Part shown: one piece after another, positions 23,262 through 34,094 of the stretch
How positions within the stretch are numbered: the stretch's first letter is position 1
Layout of the letters: the number at the start of each line of letters is the position of its first letter
Assembly: GCA_963971575.1 (NCBI GenBank)
Contig: OZ020619.1
Span: 29,352,202 to 29,416,201 of the forward strand
Source of the DNA: Liopterus haemorrhoidalis
Taxonomy: Eukaryota; Arthropoda; Insecta; Coleoptera; Dytiscidae
Direction of reading: 5' to 3'
Length of the DNA stretch: 64,000 nt
Notes under the pieces: generated by a model
Told to the model about the DNA's origin: nothing
Seen by the model: only the letters and a program-made list of their open reading frames with translations
Database searches by the model: none
Translations under genes and position numbers: made by a program

Positions 23262-23665
23262 ATAAAATTAATAACAATCTATATATCAAAATTTGCAGCG
23301 AATTTTTATCTATCTAATAGGATATTTATAACTGGAGAAAAAACTGTTAGGTAGTTGTAAATAAGCAAATTGCATTATAGACGCCATCTTGTAAACCAAT
23401 CGACGCATATTTACGTACGATGCGGCAAATTGTACCTGAAGCTTCATTCTACAAATATGATTCTAGCTATTTTGTTGTATTGTGAAAATTACTTATAGTT
23501 ATTGTACTTGGTAATCTATTTTTGCCGCCTTCTTGAATCTGTCGCGGTTTTCAAAATTGGTGTTACGAGTAAAAAGATTTATTTTTCGTGAAGAATACGT
23601 GTACCAAGTGGCATTCTATTATCTTTAAGTATAATATTTTTCGACGAAGGATATTTAAAAAATAA
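23262..23665 (+). repeat. Dispersed repeat, matches 11.05 kb and 12.6 kb
   Basis: Blocks at 23262-23510 match 11052-11310; the block at 23560-23660 matches 12590-12690. The two blocks are near each other here but 1.3 kb apart in the other copy, so the 11.36-12.5 kb material may have inserted between them. No protein. Confidence 0.6.
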
Positions 23666-24211
23666 TGCGGAATTAAAATTAAAACTTAAATATTAATTAG
23701 ACCAACCCGTACGGAAAATAAAGTGGTTGGCAGTTATGACATATTTTTCGCAAATATTCTATAAAAAATTTGATTTATCAAATAAAAATTATGTTGGTTT
23801 ATCCACATGTTTCATTTGATAACCCACTCTTTTAATCCACATTTTTAAAAAATATTTGTTTTTTCGTTGAATATTATTAGCTTATAATTTGTTATAATAT
23901 TTTTTTTCTTCAAGCGGATTATAATGCTAACATTACATTGTTCAATACTTTCGGTAGAAATTATACATTTTTTTACTAGTAACAAAATGTGAACATTTTT
24001 ATACTAGTAAATAGTTCATATAGTTATCAACAGATGGCACTGATGGCAGCAGTCGCCATAAACAAAACATCTATCAATTTAATATGTTTCTAGTGTGGTT
24101 TGTAGTGAATTCAAAAGTTAGTTACGTTATTAGTGAGTTACTTTATTATTATTTTGTGATCATTCTGTGATTACTTACAAAATACACAATATACAGATCA
24201 AAAATTAGAAA

Positions 24212-24280
24212 ATGTCTCAACCAATTCAATGTACACCGCCGGAATTAGCAGCAATAGCATCTGAAACTATAAAGTCATAA
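24212..24280 (+). pseudogene. 22-codon conserved frame, unknown
   Basis: The frame MSQPIQCTPPELAAIASETI ends with KS and a stop. The inverted copy at 54.6 kb keeps the same frame, with small changes and the same stop. The wording recalls N-termini of insect recombinase-like proteins ('...PELxxxAxxTIxxLLP.KS'), but the similarity is short and from memory. I read it as a truncated remnant of the gene of a parent transposon. Confidence 0.35.
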
Positions 24281-24327
24281 GTATTTATGGTTGCAAATTT
24301 TTAATACCTACGCTTGAAGAAAAAATA

Positions 24328-24466
24328 GTATATGTCACTCGGAGTAGAACGCCTTTTTTGTGCGTCGCTGAATATGCAAGCCTCGGCTGCGCCTCGGCAG
24401 CAACATTTGAGCTCAGCACAAAAAAGAGCGCGTTCTACTCCTAGTAACATAATATACTATTCCGTT
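24328..24466. repeat. 140-bp palindrome (foldback)
   Basis: GAGTAGAACGC with CTTTTTTGTGC on one side faces GCACAAAAAAGAGCGCGTTC and TACTC on the other. The centre is rich in CTCGGC/GCCGAG. The same palindrome lies at 54441-54580. The outer TAGTATAT bases are shared by both arms, consistent with a small TA-type foldback element. Confidence 0.8.
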
Positions 24467-24474
24467 ATGTGTAC

Positions 24475-25040
24475 GAGTATGTTTTTTTTTAACTGCCCAT
24501 AATTTTCCTATATGTATTTTACTTATAAGTTTGTTTTGTTCATACCCATAAAAGTCTAATGAAGACGGATCGAAGCGATGATAAAAAAACTACAAAAATT
24601 TATGACATCTCGCCGGCAAATGGCATTTTTACATTCGGAAAATGCGAAAATGCTACTGAATTTTTCGAGGGTTGCTCTATAATCCCTAATTTTAAAATCT
24701 ATCTATTTCGGAAACTCTTGAAAACGTTTTACGTAAACAGTAGTACAATTTTAATTCAGTTTAAAGCCAAGCTTACGTATATCCAACATAATATTTTGCC
24801 AAACTGATCTACGGAGCAGGGGCTTGTACACTTAAACATGCATTAAGATGCATTCAGAAAAAATTAAGCTCGTTTGTAAGCAAACGGTGGCGCTAAATGC
24901 AACTCTCAAATTTGTGTCTTTGATCACAACTGCTACCGCGTTTTGTGTTATAAAAATGAGTTTATTACCAATAATAGAATGCTATCACAAACGGCACTTA
25001 TTTCGTTCATTTTGTTAACTTATGTTTTCAACTCTTTTCA
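24475..25040. other. No recognisable gene
   Basis: The open frame at 24559-24807 has no domain I know. The rest is AT-rich with a short CGGTGGCGCTAAATGC segment at about 24885. Nothing further seen. Confidence 0.35.
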
Positions 25041-25043
25041 ATA

Positions 25044-25947
25044 GGGGATAGGCATGATTTTTTATTTATTTTTTATTATATTCCTCTTGTTGCATATAAA
25101 CATAAAAAACAGTTTTTAATTTTTTTTTTTTTAATTTGAAGGCTTAAAAAAATCATAAATGTTTGTAGCGCGCGAAAACGACGTGTGACGTCATACCTCT
25201 GCTAACTGACGCATGACACTACTAGCTGACACTTTTATAGGTTATGTAAAGTTAGAGTGATTTTAATTAAAATAAAGTTTAATTCTATAAAAACAATTTA
25301 TACATGTTTACCGAATTAAATTTTATATTAAAATATATAACCTATATTGCAGTATTTCAATTATGCCTCTAACGTTTTGTAACTTCATGTAAACAATGTA
25401 GTAGAATTCTGACATCTAAATTACAAAAATATTTACATTTTACAGAGTTGCAGCGTTTGTTTACATAAAGTTATAGAATATAAAATAAAAATTACTTACA
25501 GGTCTGCTTTGACACCACGTATTTCTTCAGCACTGTAGCATTCATTATTTTTCATATATTCCATGAGCATAAATGCATCATTGTTGGGTAAATTATCACT
25601 CTGAGCCCTAACAAAATCTTTATCTGCCATTTTAATAATAAATGCGTGAAAAATTGTTTAAAAACAAATACAAAACTCTCGAACAATACAATATACACAC
25701 GTGTAAAGATTATGTTGTAGCTGTATCTGTGACGTGAAACCCCTATCGTTTGACGTCATACTCAGTCGTTTTAACTCGGCAACCTCCACGCCGTGGTCGG
25801 GTTATTTCAAATTTACAATATTTTAATTCAAAAATGTGGCTATAATAATAATCAAAATGTGATTTTTGTTTTGTTAGGTGACATAACTAACATTAACATA
25901 TCAAAATAACGTAGTTTTAAGGAAATACAAATTTTATGCGTATCCCC
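25044..25947. mobile_element. TA-flanked TIR element carrying an exon
   Basis: The ends GGGGATAGGCAT and, reversed, GGGGATACGCAT are inverted repeats, with TA outside both (25042-25043, 25948-25949). The element is 904 bp long. On the minus strand it carries a 44-codon open exon with a consensus splice donor. Several GACGTCA motifs (25175-25215, 25750-25760) occur on both sides of the exon. No transposase is visible. Confidence 0.8.
25500..25630 (-). pseudogene. First exon of a SWIM/YqaJ-type insect protein, with splice donor
   Basis: From the ATG at 25630 the minus strand reads MADKDFVRAQSDNLPNNDAF, followed by MLMEYMKNNECYSAEEIRG and VKADL. A consensus donor GTAAGT follows at 25499-25494 (exon of 131 nt). 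Many uncharacterised insect proteins with SWIM zinc fingers and YqaJ-like domains begin with 'MAD.xFV.AQsDNLP..D.fM...y...N..f.saE..GVK'; this is recall of a family pattern, not a search. The rest of the protein was not found downstream. It may be a captured host exon or the remains of the element's own gene. Confidence 0.5.
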
Positions 25948-25954
25948 TATTGGC

Positions 25955-26070
25955 TGTAAGACTCAATTTACCCGCGCTAACCCCCATCACCAGCAATCCG
26001 TTAAACCCAGCAATCCTGCTACTCATCGGATTGTTTAGAAATGCTCGGAGCGCTCTGGCGGACTAAAAAT
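25955..26070. other. Short spacer, nothing recognised
   Basis: About 115 bp of ordinary sequence between the exon-bearing element and the palindromic MITE. Confidence 0.3.
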
Positions 26071-26078
26071 AAGGTATA

Positions 26079-26188
26079 CTAGCGTCGGCGAATCAATGCA
26101 GTTACGTCAACAAACGATTGCATTGTTCCTGACAATACATTCGTTTGTTACGTCGTGTGACGTAACTGCGTTGATTCGCCGACGCTAG
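26079..26188. mobile_element. 110-bp palindromic MITE
   Basis: CTAGCGTCGGCGAATCAA at the left faces TTGATTCGCCGACGCTAG at the right; the arms continue through GCAGTTACGTCA to a short loop. TA (or TATA) stands outside both ends (26077-26078, 26189-26190). It would fold over almost its full length. Confidence 0.85.
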
Positions 26189-26359
26189 TATATTATGTAC
26201 GATCCGACTGAGTTTACGAACGGATCGGGAGCACTTGGATCGTTGACTGACTAAACGTAAAAGCCTAATAATATTTGTTTATGCGTCTGACTGTAGAATA
26301 GGTCTGAGAAAGAATATAATTCGTCATCAGAATCCCTACTGCTAATTTCACGCGGTAGT

Positions 26360-28150
26360 TCACGGTGTCAGGACAGAATTACACTGGACAAAATTACACG
26401 GGACAAAATTACACAGAAGAAATTACACATAGACAAAATAACACAGGAAAGAAATTACACAAGGACGAAATTACACATACGAAAATTACACTAAGACAAA
26501 ATTACACATTTAATTTTTTTGTGTTTATGAATTTTCTGTTTGTGTTCTTTTATATAAAACATTTTTTTTAAAGGGTTGGATTAAGTAAGTTTTGATGTTT
26601 TTTTTTTTGGAAAAATAAAAAATTGTATTTTAAGGGTTGGAAAAAGTTAATTTTAGTGTTATATGAATTAATAAAAAAATTATATTTTCAGGGCTGGATT
26701 AAGTAAATTTTAGTGTTATATGAATAAATACAAAAAAAATGTGTTTTCAGGGTTGGCTTTATTAAATTATCGTGTTTTTTTAATACATTTTTAAAATTGT
26801 AATTTAAGGGTTAGATTAAGTAAACTATCGTGTTTTTTGAATAAATTTAAAATAAATGTATCTTAGGGTTGGATTAAGTAATTTTTGGTCTCAAATATGA
26901 ATAAATACAAAAAAATGTATTTTCAGGATTGGGTTAAGTACATTATTTTTTAACGTTAAAAAAATCTAATTTAAGGATTGAATTAAGTAAATTCTAATGT
27001 TCTTTTTAAAAAATAAAAATATTGGTTGGATTAAGTAAGTTTTAGTGTTTTTCAGGAAATTGAGATATTTAATTTAATAGGAAGCTGTAATGTACATTTT
27101 TTTGTTAATTTTAATATTGAAAAAAAAAAAAAATTAATGTGTGAAATGGAAATATGGTATCGATTGTCGATTGTCGACTTATTTTAAAAAAAACTTTTTT
27201 TTTCAAAATATAACTAAAATTTACTTAATTCGACCCTTAAATATAATTTTTTTCTATTTATTCAAAAAAAAAAAAATAAACACTAAAGTTTAACTAATCC
27301 AAGCCATAAAATACATTTTTTTGCTATTCAATATCACCAAGGGTTACGTAATCCAGCCCTTAAAATACGTTTTTTTAAATTTATTTAAAAAAAAAACACG
27401 ATAATTTACTAATGCCAATTCCGAAAATACATTTTTTTTGTATTTTCTCATATTTGAGACCAAAACTTACTTAATCCAACCATTCAAAAAAATTTTTTTA
27501 TATAAAAGAACACAAATGGTTGGTTTATATACGGAACAAGAATAAGGAATAGGAAATAAGAATAGTACACAAGAATAAAAAATATTTAACCGTTTATATA
27601 GGACATAACATTTCGTCGCTGCGCCTGCGTACTTGCGTTAGCCTGTGTTTAACGTTTGTCACTTGACAGGTTCTTAAAACTTACAAGAAGAATAAATAAA
27701 AATAATAAAAACATTTTATTGTTGTTTACAACCCTCTGAATACAACTGAAAAACATCTGTTGAACAAACTTTATTACGGCAGACATTTTTATTGCTGGGC
27801 GCAGGATTATCGTGTCTTATTCTTGAAATAAGAATAAAATGTTGAATGTTACCAACTATTCTTATGTTTAAGTTAAATTTTATTCCTACATAAACCGATA
27901 TACGGCGCAGTCATGTTTTAACATCTTGTGTACTATTCTTATTTCCTATTCCTTATTCTTGTTCCGTATATAAACCAAGCAAAACAGAAAATTAACAAAC
28001 ACAAACAAACTAAATGTGTAATTTTGTCTTAGTGTAATTTTGTCTTAGTGTAATTTCGTCCTTGTGTAATTTCTTCCGCGTGTAATTCTGTCTATGTGTA
28101 ATTTCTTCTGTGTAATTTTGTCCCGTGTAATTTTGTCCAGTGAAATTTCG
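26360..28150. repeat. 1.8 kb inverted minisatellite hairpin
   Basis: The outer arms (26365-26512 and 28010-28150) are tandem arrays of 14-16 bp units of the type GACAAAATTACACA and its reverse. The inner arms (26560-27060 and 27190-27500) are arrays of about 50-60 bp units containing GGGTTGGATTAAGTAA, again in opposite orientation. The turn lies at about 27100-27190. A 459-bp TIR element sits in the right arm. The flanks GTTCACGGTGTCA (left) and, reversed, TGACAGGGTGTGAAC (right) also match, so the whole is one foldback. The frame at 26365 is a translated repeat. Confidence 0.88.
27520..27978. mobile_element. TIR element nested in the inverted minisatellite
   Basis: A 55-bp inverted repeat starts TTGGTTTATATACGG and continues GAACAAGAATAAGGAATAGG at both ends. 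The surrounding minisatellite arm is interrupted within AACACAAACAGAAAA, seen uninterrupted in reverse at about 26526-26560. The target duplication is unclear. No coding capacity; internal AAGAATAA repeats are frequent. Confidence 0.8.
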
Positions 28151-28199
28151 TCATGTAACCGTAGTTCACACCCTGTCATGACATATATGTTGAACTGTA

Positions 28200-28925
28200 T
28201 TTACTTAAGCCTTTCTACCTTTTGGTGTAAGGCGATTTTATCTTATAATTATAATTATCAATGAAATTAAAAACTGTTTACTCTTAACTTTTTTTATGTT
28301 ATATTAATGCGAAATTTGCTTTTTTATTGTACATAAAGACTTTAATACTCCTCATAAATTTTCCAATTTGCTTACACTAAAAAAGTATTTTATCTCGCTT
28401 TTTTTCTCACGTTATCCAAGAAAATTAAAATGATGAATTGCTTCCTTAAATTTATCTTTATAATTGAAATTTTCATCATATTTTTTTACGAAAACAACGT
28501 ACCAAAACAATCTAAATTTAAATCTAAGAATATCTTATTTTCTCGATAACATTATATCATGTTTCCCAGCTCGAGTTTTTAGATGTTTCTCTTAATTAAC
28601 AGTTAAGATGAAAAAATTAAGCTAATACTTTGGAGTGTTTGTATTGAATAACTGAGGTTAACCACGGTGACCTTGTTAATGACAACAACGTCTAACAACT
28701 ACTTGATTGCATTAATTAATCTTGTTATAGTTAAGGCTATTATTATGCTTGACATAGTTTATATTAAGTACTAGTTAACTTGCACATACTTCGCACGTTT
28801 TTGAACTATACATTTTTGCTGTAATGTAAATAATAATTAAGATAAGAACTCCAAAAATATCCATCTTATTTAAAACTGCATCGAATAAAAAAGAATCATT
28901 CTTAACAAATTTTATATACAATTTT
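28200..28925. other. No recognisable feature
   Basis: AT-rich sequence without protein-like frames. A TTAAC-rich area at about 28590-28780 is the only local feature. Confidence 0.3.
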
Positions 28926-29170
28926 GCTGTTAAGTAAATGATGCGATATTTCAATTTTTTAAGTAACGGCCACTTGAGCCCCCTAATAAATCTTATTGAA
29001 ACTGCATTGAACATAGATGAATCCCTTTTTCCTTCCTAAAACTTTTCTTATATACAAATTTGCTTTTGCTTAAATGAAAAGTGAGATATTTCAAGTTCAT
29101 AGGTAACACTCCCCTTAGCCCCCTTCTTATTAAAACTGCATCGAACAGAAAAGAATCGTTTCTTCATTCC
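28925..29170 (+). repeat. Units with GATATTTCAAGTTCATAGGT / GAACAGAAAAGAAT
   Basis: Two adjacent related units (28925-29035 and 29045-29165) each carry a GATATTTCAA block, a CCCCnTAGCCCCC block and ATTAAAACTGCATCGAACA. Further units lie at 31000-31090, 31215-31300 and 32735-32790, with relatives at 12.85 and 29.9 kb. This is a dispersed, locally tandem satellite. Confidence 0.6.
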
Positions 29171-29207
29171 AAACAACTTTTCTTGAATACGAGGAGGTAA
29201 CATTTAA

Positions 29208-29524
29208 CCCCTTCAGTAATCATTAAAAAATTTAAAAATAGAAAGCCATTTCGGGCCCAAAATAAGATTGAAAGTTGATATTATGGTGCATAGTGTGAGT
29301 CGAGAAATAAAAGAAATTCATAAATAAATATGTCTCGTACCTCGTTTGAATCATCGTAGCTGTCTTTTGTCTCGCTTCCACAAACTATGAATCGTATTTA
29401 TTTTCGCCCGAGTACATCCGGGAGTAATTTTTTCTGCAGGTAAAGCTTGCCCGAGTTATCTCGGGCGTACGAATTTTCACACATTATAGCCGCCCGAGTA
29501 TACTCGGGCGTAGTCCTTAAGCGG
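29208..29524. mobile_element. piggyBac-type MITE with CCCGAG palindromes
   Basis: TTAA stands outside both ends (29204-29207, 29525-29528). The termini CCCCTTCAG and, reversed, CCGCTTAAGG are similar but not identical. Three near-palindromes of the type GCCCGAGTATACTCGGGC lie in the right part (29407-29510), possibly binding sites for the transposase. Length 317 bp; no coding capacity. Confidence 0.65.
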
Positions 29525-29814
29525 TTAAAGTGATTTGTCACACAAAATTCAAAATTGAGATATTGGTATCTTGGTTAAATTTATAAAATAAAATTTATAA
29601 ATTAATTTAAAACGGGTTTTTTACCATCCAAGCTGCGCAAAAAACAAAACAAAAATTTTAATTGAAAAATTGCGTTTTTAATTTCTTAAATTTTTTTATG
29701 AACTTTCAAAATGGTACATAGAATTGATCTACGATCTTGCATCTATAGAAGTTCCTCAATAAGAGGTTTTATGTGATAATTTGGAAAATTAATGTCGTGA
29801 TTTGCATATTTAGA

Positions 29815-30090
29815 AAATCAACTGTGGCCAGCACAGGACCTACCACATAAACATTTGGGAAGTTATGGGGGGACATCCTAAAACTACCATCTACATATAT
29901 CTCCCTTATTATTGACTTAACAGCAAAATCATATTAGACAAAATTAGTTTGTAACAAGGAAATAAATCTTTTATTTTTATGCAATTTTTCTGTTTGATGA
30001 ATATTTTGTTACGGGGAAGCCTGAAGCTTAACTTTTCAAATGTCTCCCTTATTATTTACTTAACAGTACAAAATCAACTTTGGCCACCAC
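29815..30090 (+). repeat. Repeat blocks leading into microsatellite element
   Basis: AAAATCAACTGTGGCCAGCACAG at 29815 and AAAATCAACTTTGGCCACC at 30068 are related, with TCTCCCTTATTATT.ACTTAACAG between them twice (29911, 30042). The pattern suggests a tandem duplication of a unit near 250 bp that abuts the element at 30094. Confidence 0.5.
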
Positions 30091-30093
30091 TGG

Positions 30094-30602
<509 letters not shown>

Positions 30603-30659
30603 AAAAATGATAAATAAATAATAATATTAAAAAAAAAAAAAAAGAAAAAATAAAATAAT

Positions 30660-32110
30660 TTAAATCTATTTACCATATTTGTCATTCAAATCAGATTCTA
30701 TCTTTGTTTTGTCCACTTAAATCATCATGTATCCACTAAGTTCATGCAAAACGTGATTTGTCCAAATATCGATTTTTCGTATTTTTACCATTAAAATTGT
30801 TATTAAAATTAAAATTGTCTTCAAACATGACATTACATTCAATGTCTGGGACCTGAAAATTAAGTTAGTTTAAACATTAGGTCCCCAAATTGTTGCAACC
30901 AGAATTATAATATTTTTTGGACTTCAAAACTACATTATTGTGAAAATCACGTTTTGAATGTTACGTCGTCATACATATTTACTATTGGGTAAATGGATAA
31001 CAGATATTTCAAGTTCATAGGTAATACTCCCCTAGCCCCCTAAATAACTTTCCTATTAAAACTGCGTTGAACAGAAAAGAATTGCATCTATTATTTATTT
31101 ATATCTAACAACTACCCCAAGGGTGTCTACCCCCGTAACTCCTCAAATAGTCATCCAATTAAAAATTACATACAACAAAAATGATTTATTTGCTTATTTT
31201 AAAAAATGTTTGCATTTTCGCAGTTGAGTCAGTAATAAGTGAGATATTTAACTCCCGAACTATTTATCTAATTAAAAAAAGCATAGAATAAAAAAAGAAT
31301 TGCGATACTGATGATCAGTCTCCAATCAATGGCCCAATTAATTTTGTGGAATTTCATCTGGTGGGTTTTTATTTTACAATATGTTCTATCTAAAAGTTGC
31401 GCTATACCTATTAATTTCATAAAAAATTCATATCTTCCCCATTAACTCTTGAAGGTAAACCAGAAGATAATTTTACATTGTAACTACCGTTTCTTTTGTA
31501 ATTATATTAATGATAAATTCATAATAAATATTTACTTTAGTGGCAGAAAAGGAACGCATAGTTTCCGACGCATTAAGCCCTACTGCAACCACTTACAGAA
31601 GTGTTGTAGAAAACGTAGCATATCGGTACAACAATGCCTAACATCAGACCCATATTTAATCAATAATATACAAATACATCAATTACAAAATTATATTTTA
31701 CTGACGGATATTATAAACTAGGCGAGCTTCGTATGTTTTTTTTTTTTTAAATATTTTGTCACGTGGGTGGTTACATGGAAATGCAACTCCCGTTTTTAAT
31801 AATACAATTTATTAAATAATGGTCAGTTGTAAGACTGAATTCGTCCATGGGAGTCGGGGAAGTCTTCTGTCCAACCCGTGTTGGCCGGAATCGGCTCCGA
31901 GGCGGGGGTTGCTCATCAGAGAGTCGAGGAGCCTGGAGAAGCCTTTTCCCACTCACATGGTACGCTGCTTGGCTCACCAGATGTATTGTTATATGATCGT
32001 CGTTCAGTCCTCGTTTTTGCAGTACCGTAAATAATAAGTGTAATATTACAAATTTAGTTAGAGCTCTCAGGTATTCATCTTAATAAAAATTATATTGAAC
32101 AGAAAAACTT
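30660..32110. other. Repeats and unassigned sequence
   Basis: 31000-31090 and 31215-31300 hold units of the GATATTTCAAGTTCATAGGT family. 31740-32040 is GC-richer, with TCCAACCCGTGTTGGCCGGA and AGCCTTTTCCCACTCACATG. On either strand it reads as short frames without a domain I know. The frame at 31449-31721 is not recognised. Confidence 0.4.
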
Positions 32111-32118
32111 CATTTTAA

Positions 32119-32706
32119 CCCGTAGTTGACCAAAATATACACATCCAACCAAGTGGGGTGTAGTATACCCCAGGCTTCTCATTTAATATCAATTAAAATA
32201 AGGTAAAATTTATACAGTTAGATGCTGTCAAGCCTATAGAACAATATTACAAAAAAAATTTTTTTTTTTTAAAAAGTAGTTATTTAATGCTTTTTTAATA
32301 ATTTTTTCAATAAAAGTCAAAATCACGCCAATTTCTTTCCTAAATTGCATCATACTTCAAGTAGCGTCTCGAGTTGACTGACAACATTGCATCTCTCGTT
32401 CACATCAACTCTCACACACCAGCTCTCTGATTGGTCTATGTATTTTGGTGGGGGAGACCATTTCTTTCTCATTTCTCAAGCAACGCTTGAATTTTGAACG
32501 TTTATTTATTTATAATTCGTTCGAAATGCGCTGTTGCCAAATATAATTTAGACATATTTTTTTGTAAATGATGTTTTTGATTTTTTTGTCGATTAAAAAT
32601 TAAATTATTGTTAAATATTAACTAATTCATAAATATTGTCAATAGATACATCATTTCCACTATTAATATACTGGGGTGTGACACACCCCATTTGGTCAAG
32701 CTTGGG
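32119..32706. mobile_element. piggyBac-type MITE with GGGGTGT palindromes
   Basis: TTAA stands outside both ends (32115-32118, 32707-32710). Ends are CCCGTAGTTGACCAAA and, reversed, CCCAAGCTTGACCAAA. Just inside each lies a palindrome: TGGGGTGTAGTATACCCCA at left and TGGGGTGTGACACACCCCA at right. Together with the similar layout at 29208-29524 this points to a shared architecture. No coding capacity. Confidence 0.8.
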
Positions 32707-32719
32707 TTAAACAAAGTTG

Positions 32720-33850
32720 TTATACACATTTTTGCTTTAAATAAATAATAAGTGAGATATTTCAAGATTTTATTTCCCCAAATATTATTTTAACAAACAA
32801 AAAGTTATAATGGTAATAGTAATAGCCCGTTATGAATCTTTTACTTAATAATATAAATATTAATCTTAATTTCCCTTTTATAATGTACATATTTATATAA
32901 TTTACTTATTTTTAGTGTTGGGACGTACCAAGACTCTAAACTTAATTTAATTGGCGAAGGACCTAAAGTCTTAATAGTCCTAGCTTTTAAATGTAAAATT
33001 TGGTATCTTTTAAATTAATTTTTATCATTTCCAAATATAAAAAAAAAAAAATACATTCAATCGCCAACGCTAATGGGTAAAATAATGATACGAAATAAAT
33101 TCTATTAAATTTATCTTATTAAAAAATTATCTTTGAATAGGTACACCCAGTTAGTAAGGCTTTTTACTTTGATTTGTAGACATATTTCAAGACAGTGTCT
33201 TGTTTGGACAATTGTACTACATATTCACAATTTTAAGGAAACGATAAACACATAATATTTAATTAAACCCATTAGAAAATATTTGCTGCTTGATATGAAT
33301 ATTTTTAACATATTTCTGAAAAAATCTTATTTTGTCCCTTCAATACAGATTACATAATAATAATTGCATGTTATTACATGTTTACAATAATTTTCTTTTT
33401 GTTTTTTGGAGTTTTGCTCATGGTACCCATCTCTGGGGCATCGGTTTCCCTGTTCTTCCCATGTCTCTCTTCTCTTCTATTTTCTTCTCTCTTCCATAGT
33501 TTATATTATTGACTCTTGATTTCATTTTCCCATTTTATTCCCTGTTTCCTTCTGCGTCTTTTGTAGCACAGTGGAAACTAGTCAGAAATAGACCATGTCG
33601 TAACCAGAACTGGTTCCAAAAAAAGGATCCGGTTCCGCGTTTACTCAGTTATTCAAAAAAAGAGACGGTTCAAAGTAATGAGCAGGACAACGAAATATGA
33701 ATGGAAATGATGAGCAATGAAGCCCTCAAGCAATAGCAATGAAGGACAATATCTGGCTTTCGTGGTCCATCTGTGGTTTTTTCTTCGGATTCTGTGTCCA
33801 GTCCATTATTATTTCTGTTATTCTTGTACTGCATTTATGACGCCTGTCCT
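32720..33850. other. No gene; unassigned
   Basis: A GATATTTCAAG unit at 32755. 33420-33500 is strongly C/T-rich. The open frames at 33509-33961 are not protein-like and may partly be 3' untranslated sequence of the retrotransposon on the minus strand. Confidence 0.35.
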
Positions 33851-34094
33851 TTATTTAATTATAATAATTTTATTACCCGGCGTTTTTTTATTTTTTTATT
33901 TTATCGGCCTTTGTTAACTAGAACAATGAGCCAGACATGGTATTTGTTCAATATTTCCTAACTGAGGATAACACAAGTACACAAGAAGGAAAGTATAGTG
34001 CAGAGGGGTCCGTCTCTGCGGGATTTATACAAACTGGAATCAGACCATCGGAAGGGAAGACAGTAGAGATGTACAGTTAATTCTAAGAACAGTT

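Larger units (their letters stand above)
23905..24470 (+). repeat. Repeat unit with terminal foldback, copy A
   Basis: The segment matches 54441-55735 in reverse, apart from a hAT MITE inserted there. Its first part has inverted ends (TTTCTTCAAGCG at 23907; CGCTTGAAGAAA at about 24313). It continues into a 140-bp palindrome (24328-24466). A short frame with stop (24212-24280) is kept in both copies. Confidence 0.75.

Noticed and set aside
26365..28150. CRISPR-like array
   Set aside because: The units are contiguous minisatellite repeats without unique spacers, mirrored in two arms, in a eukaryotic transposon-rich context.
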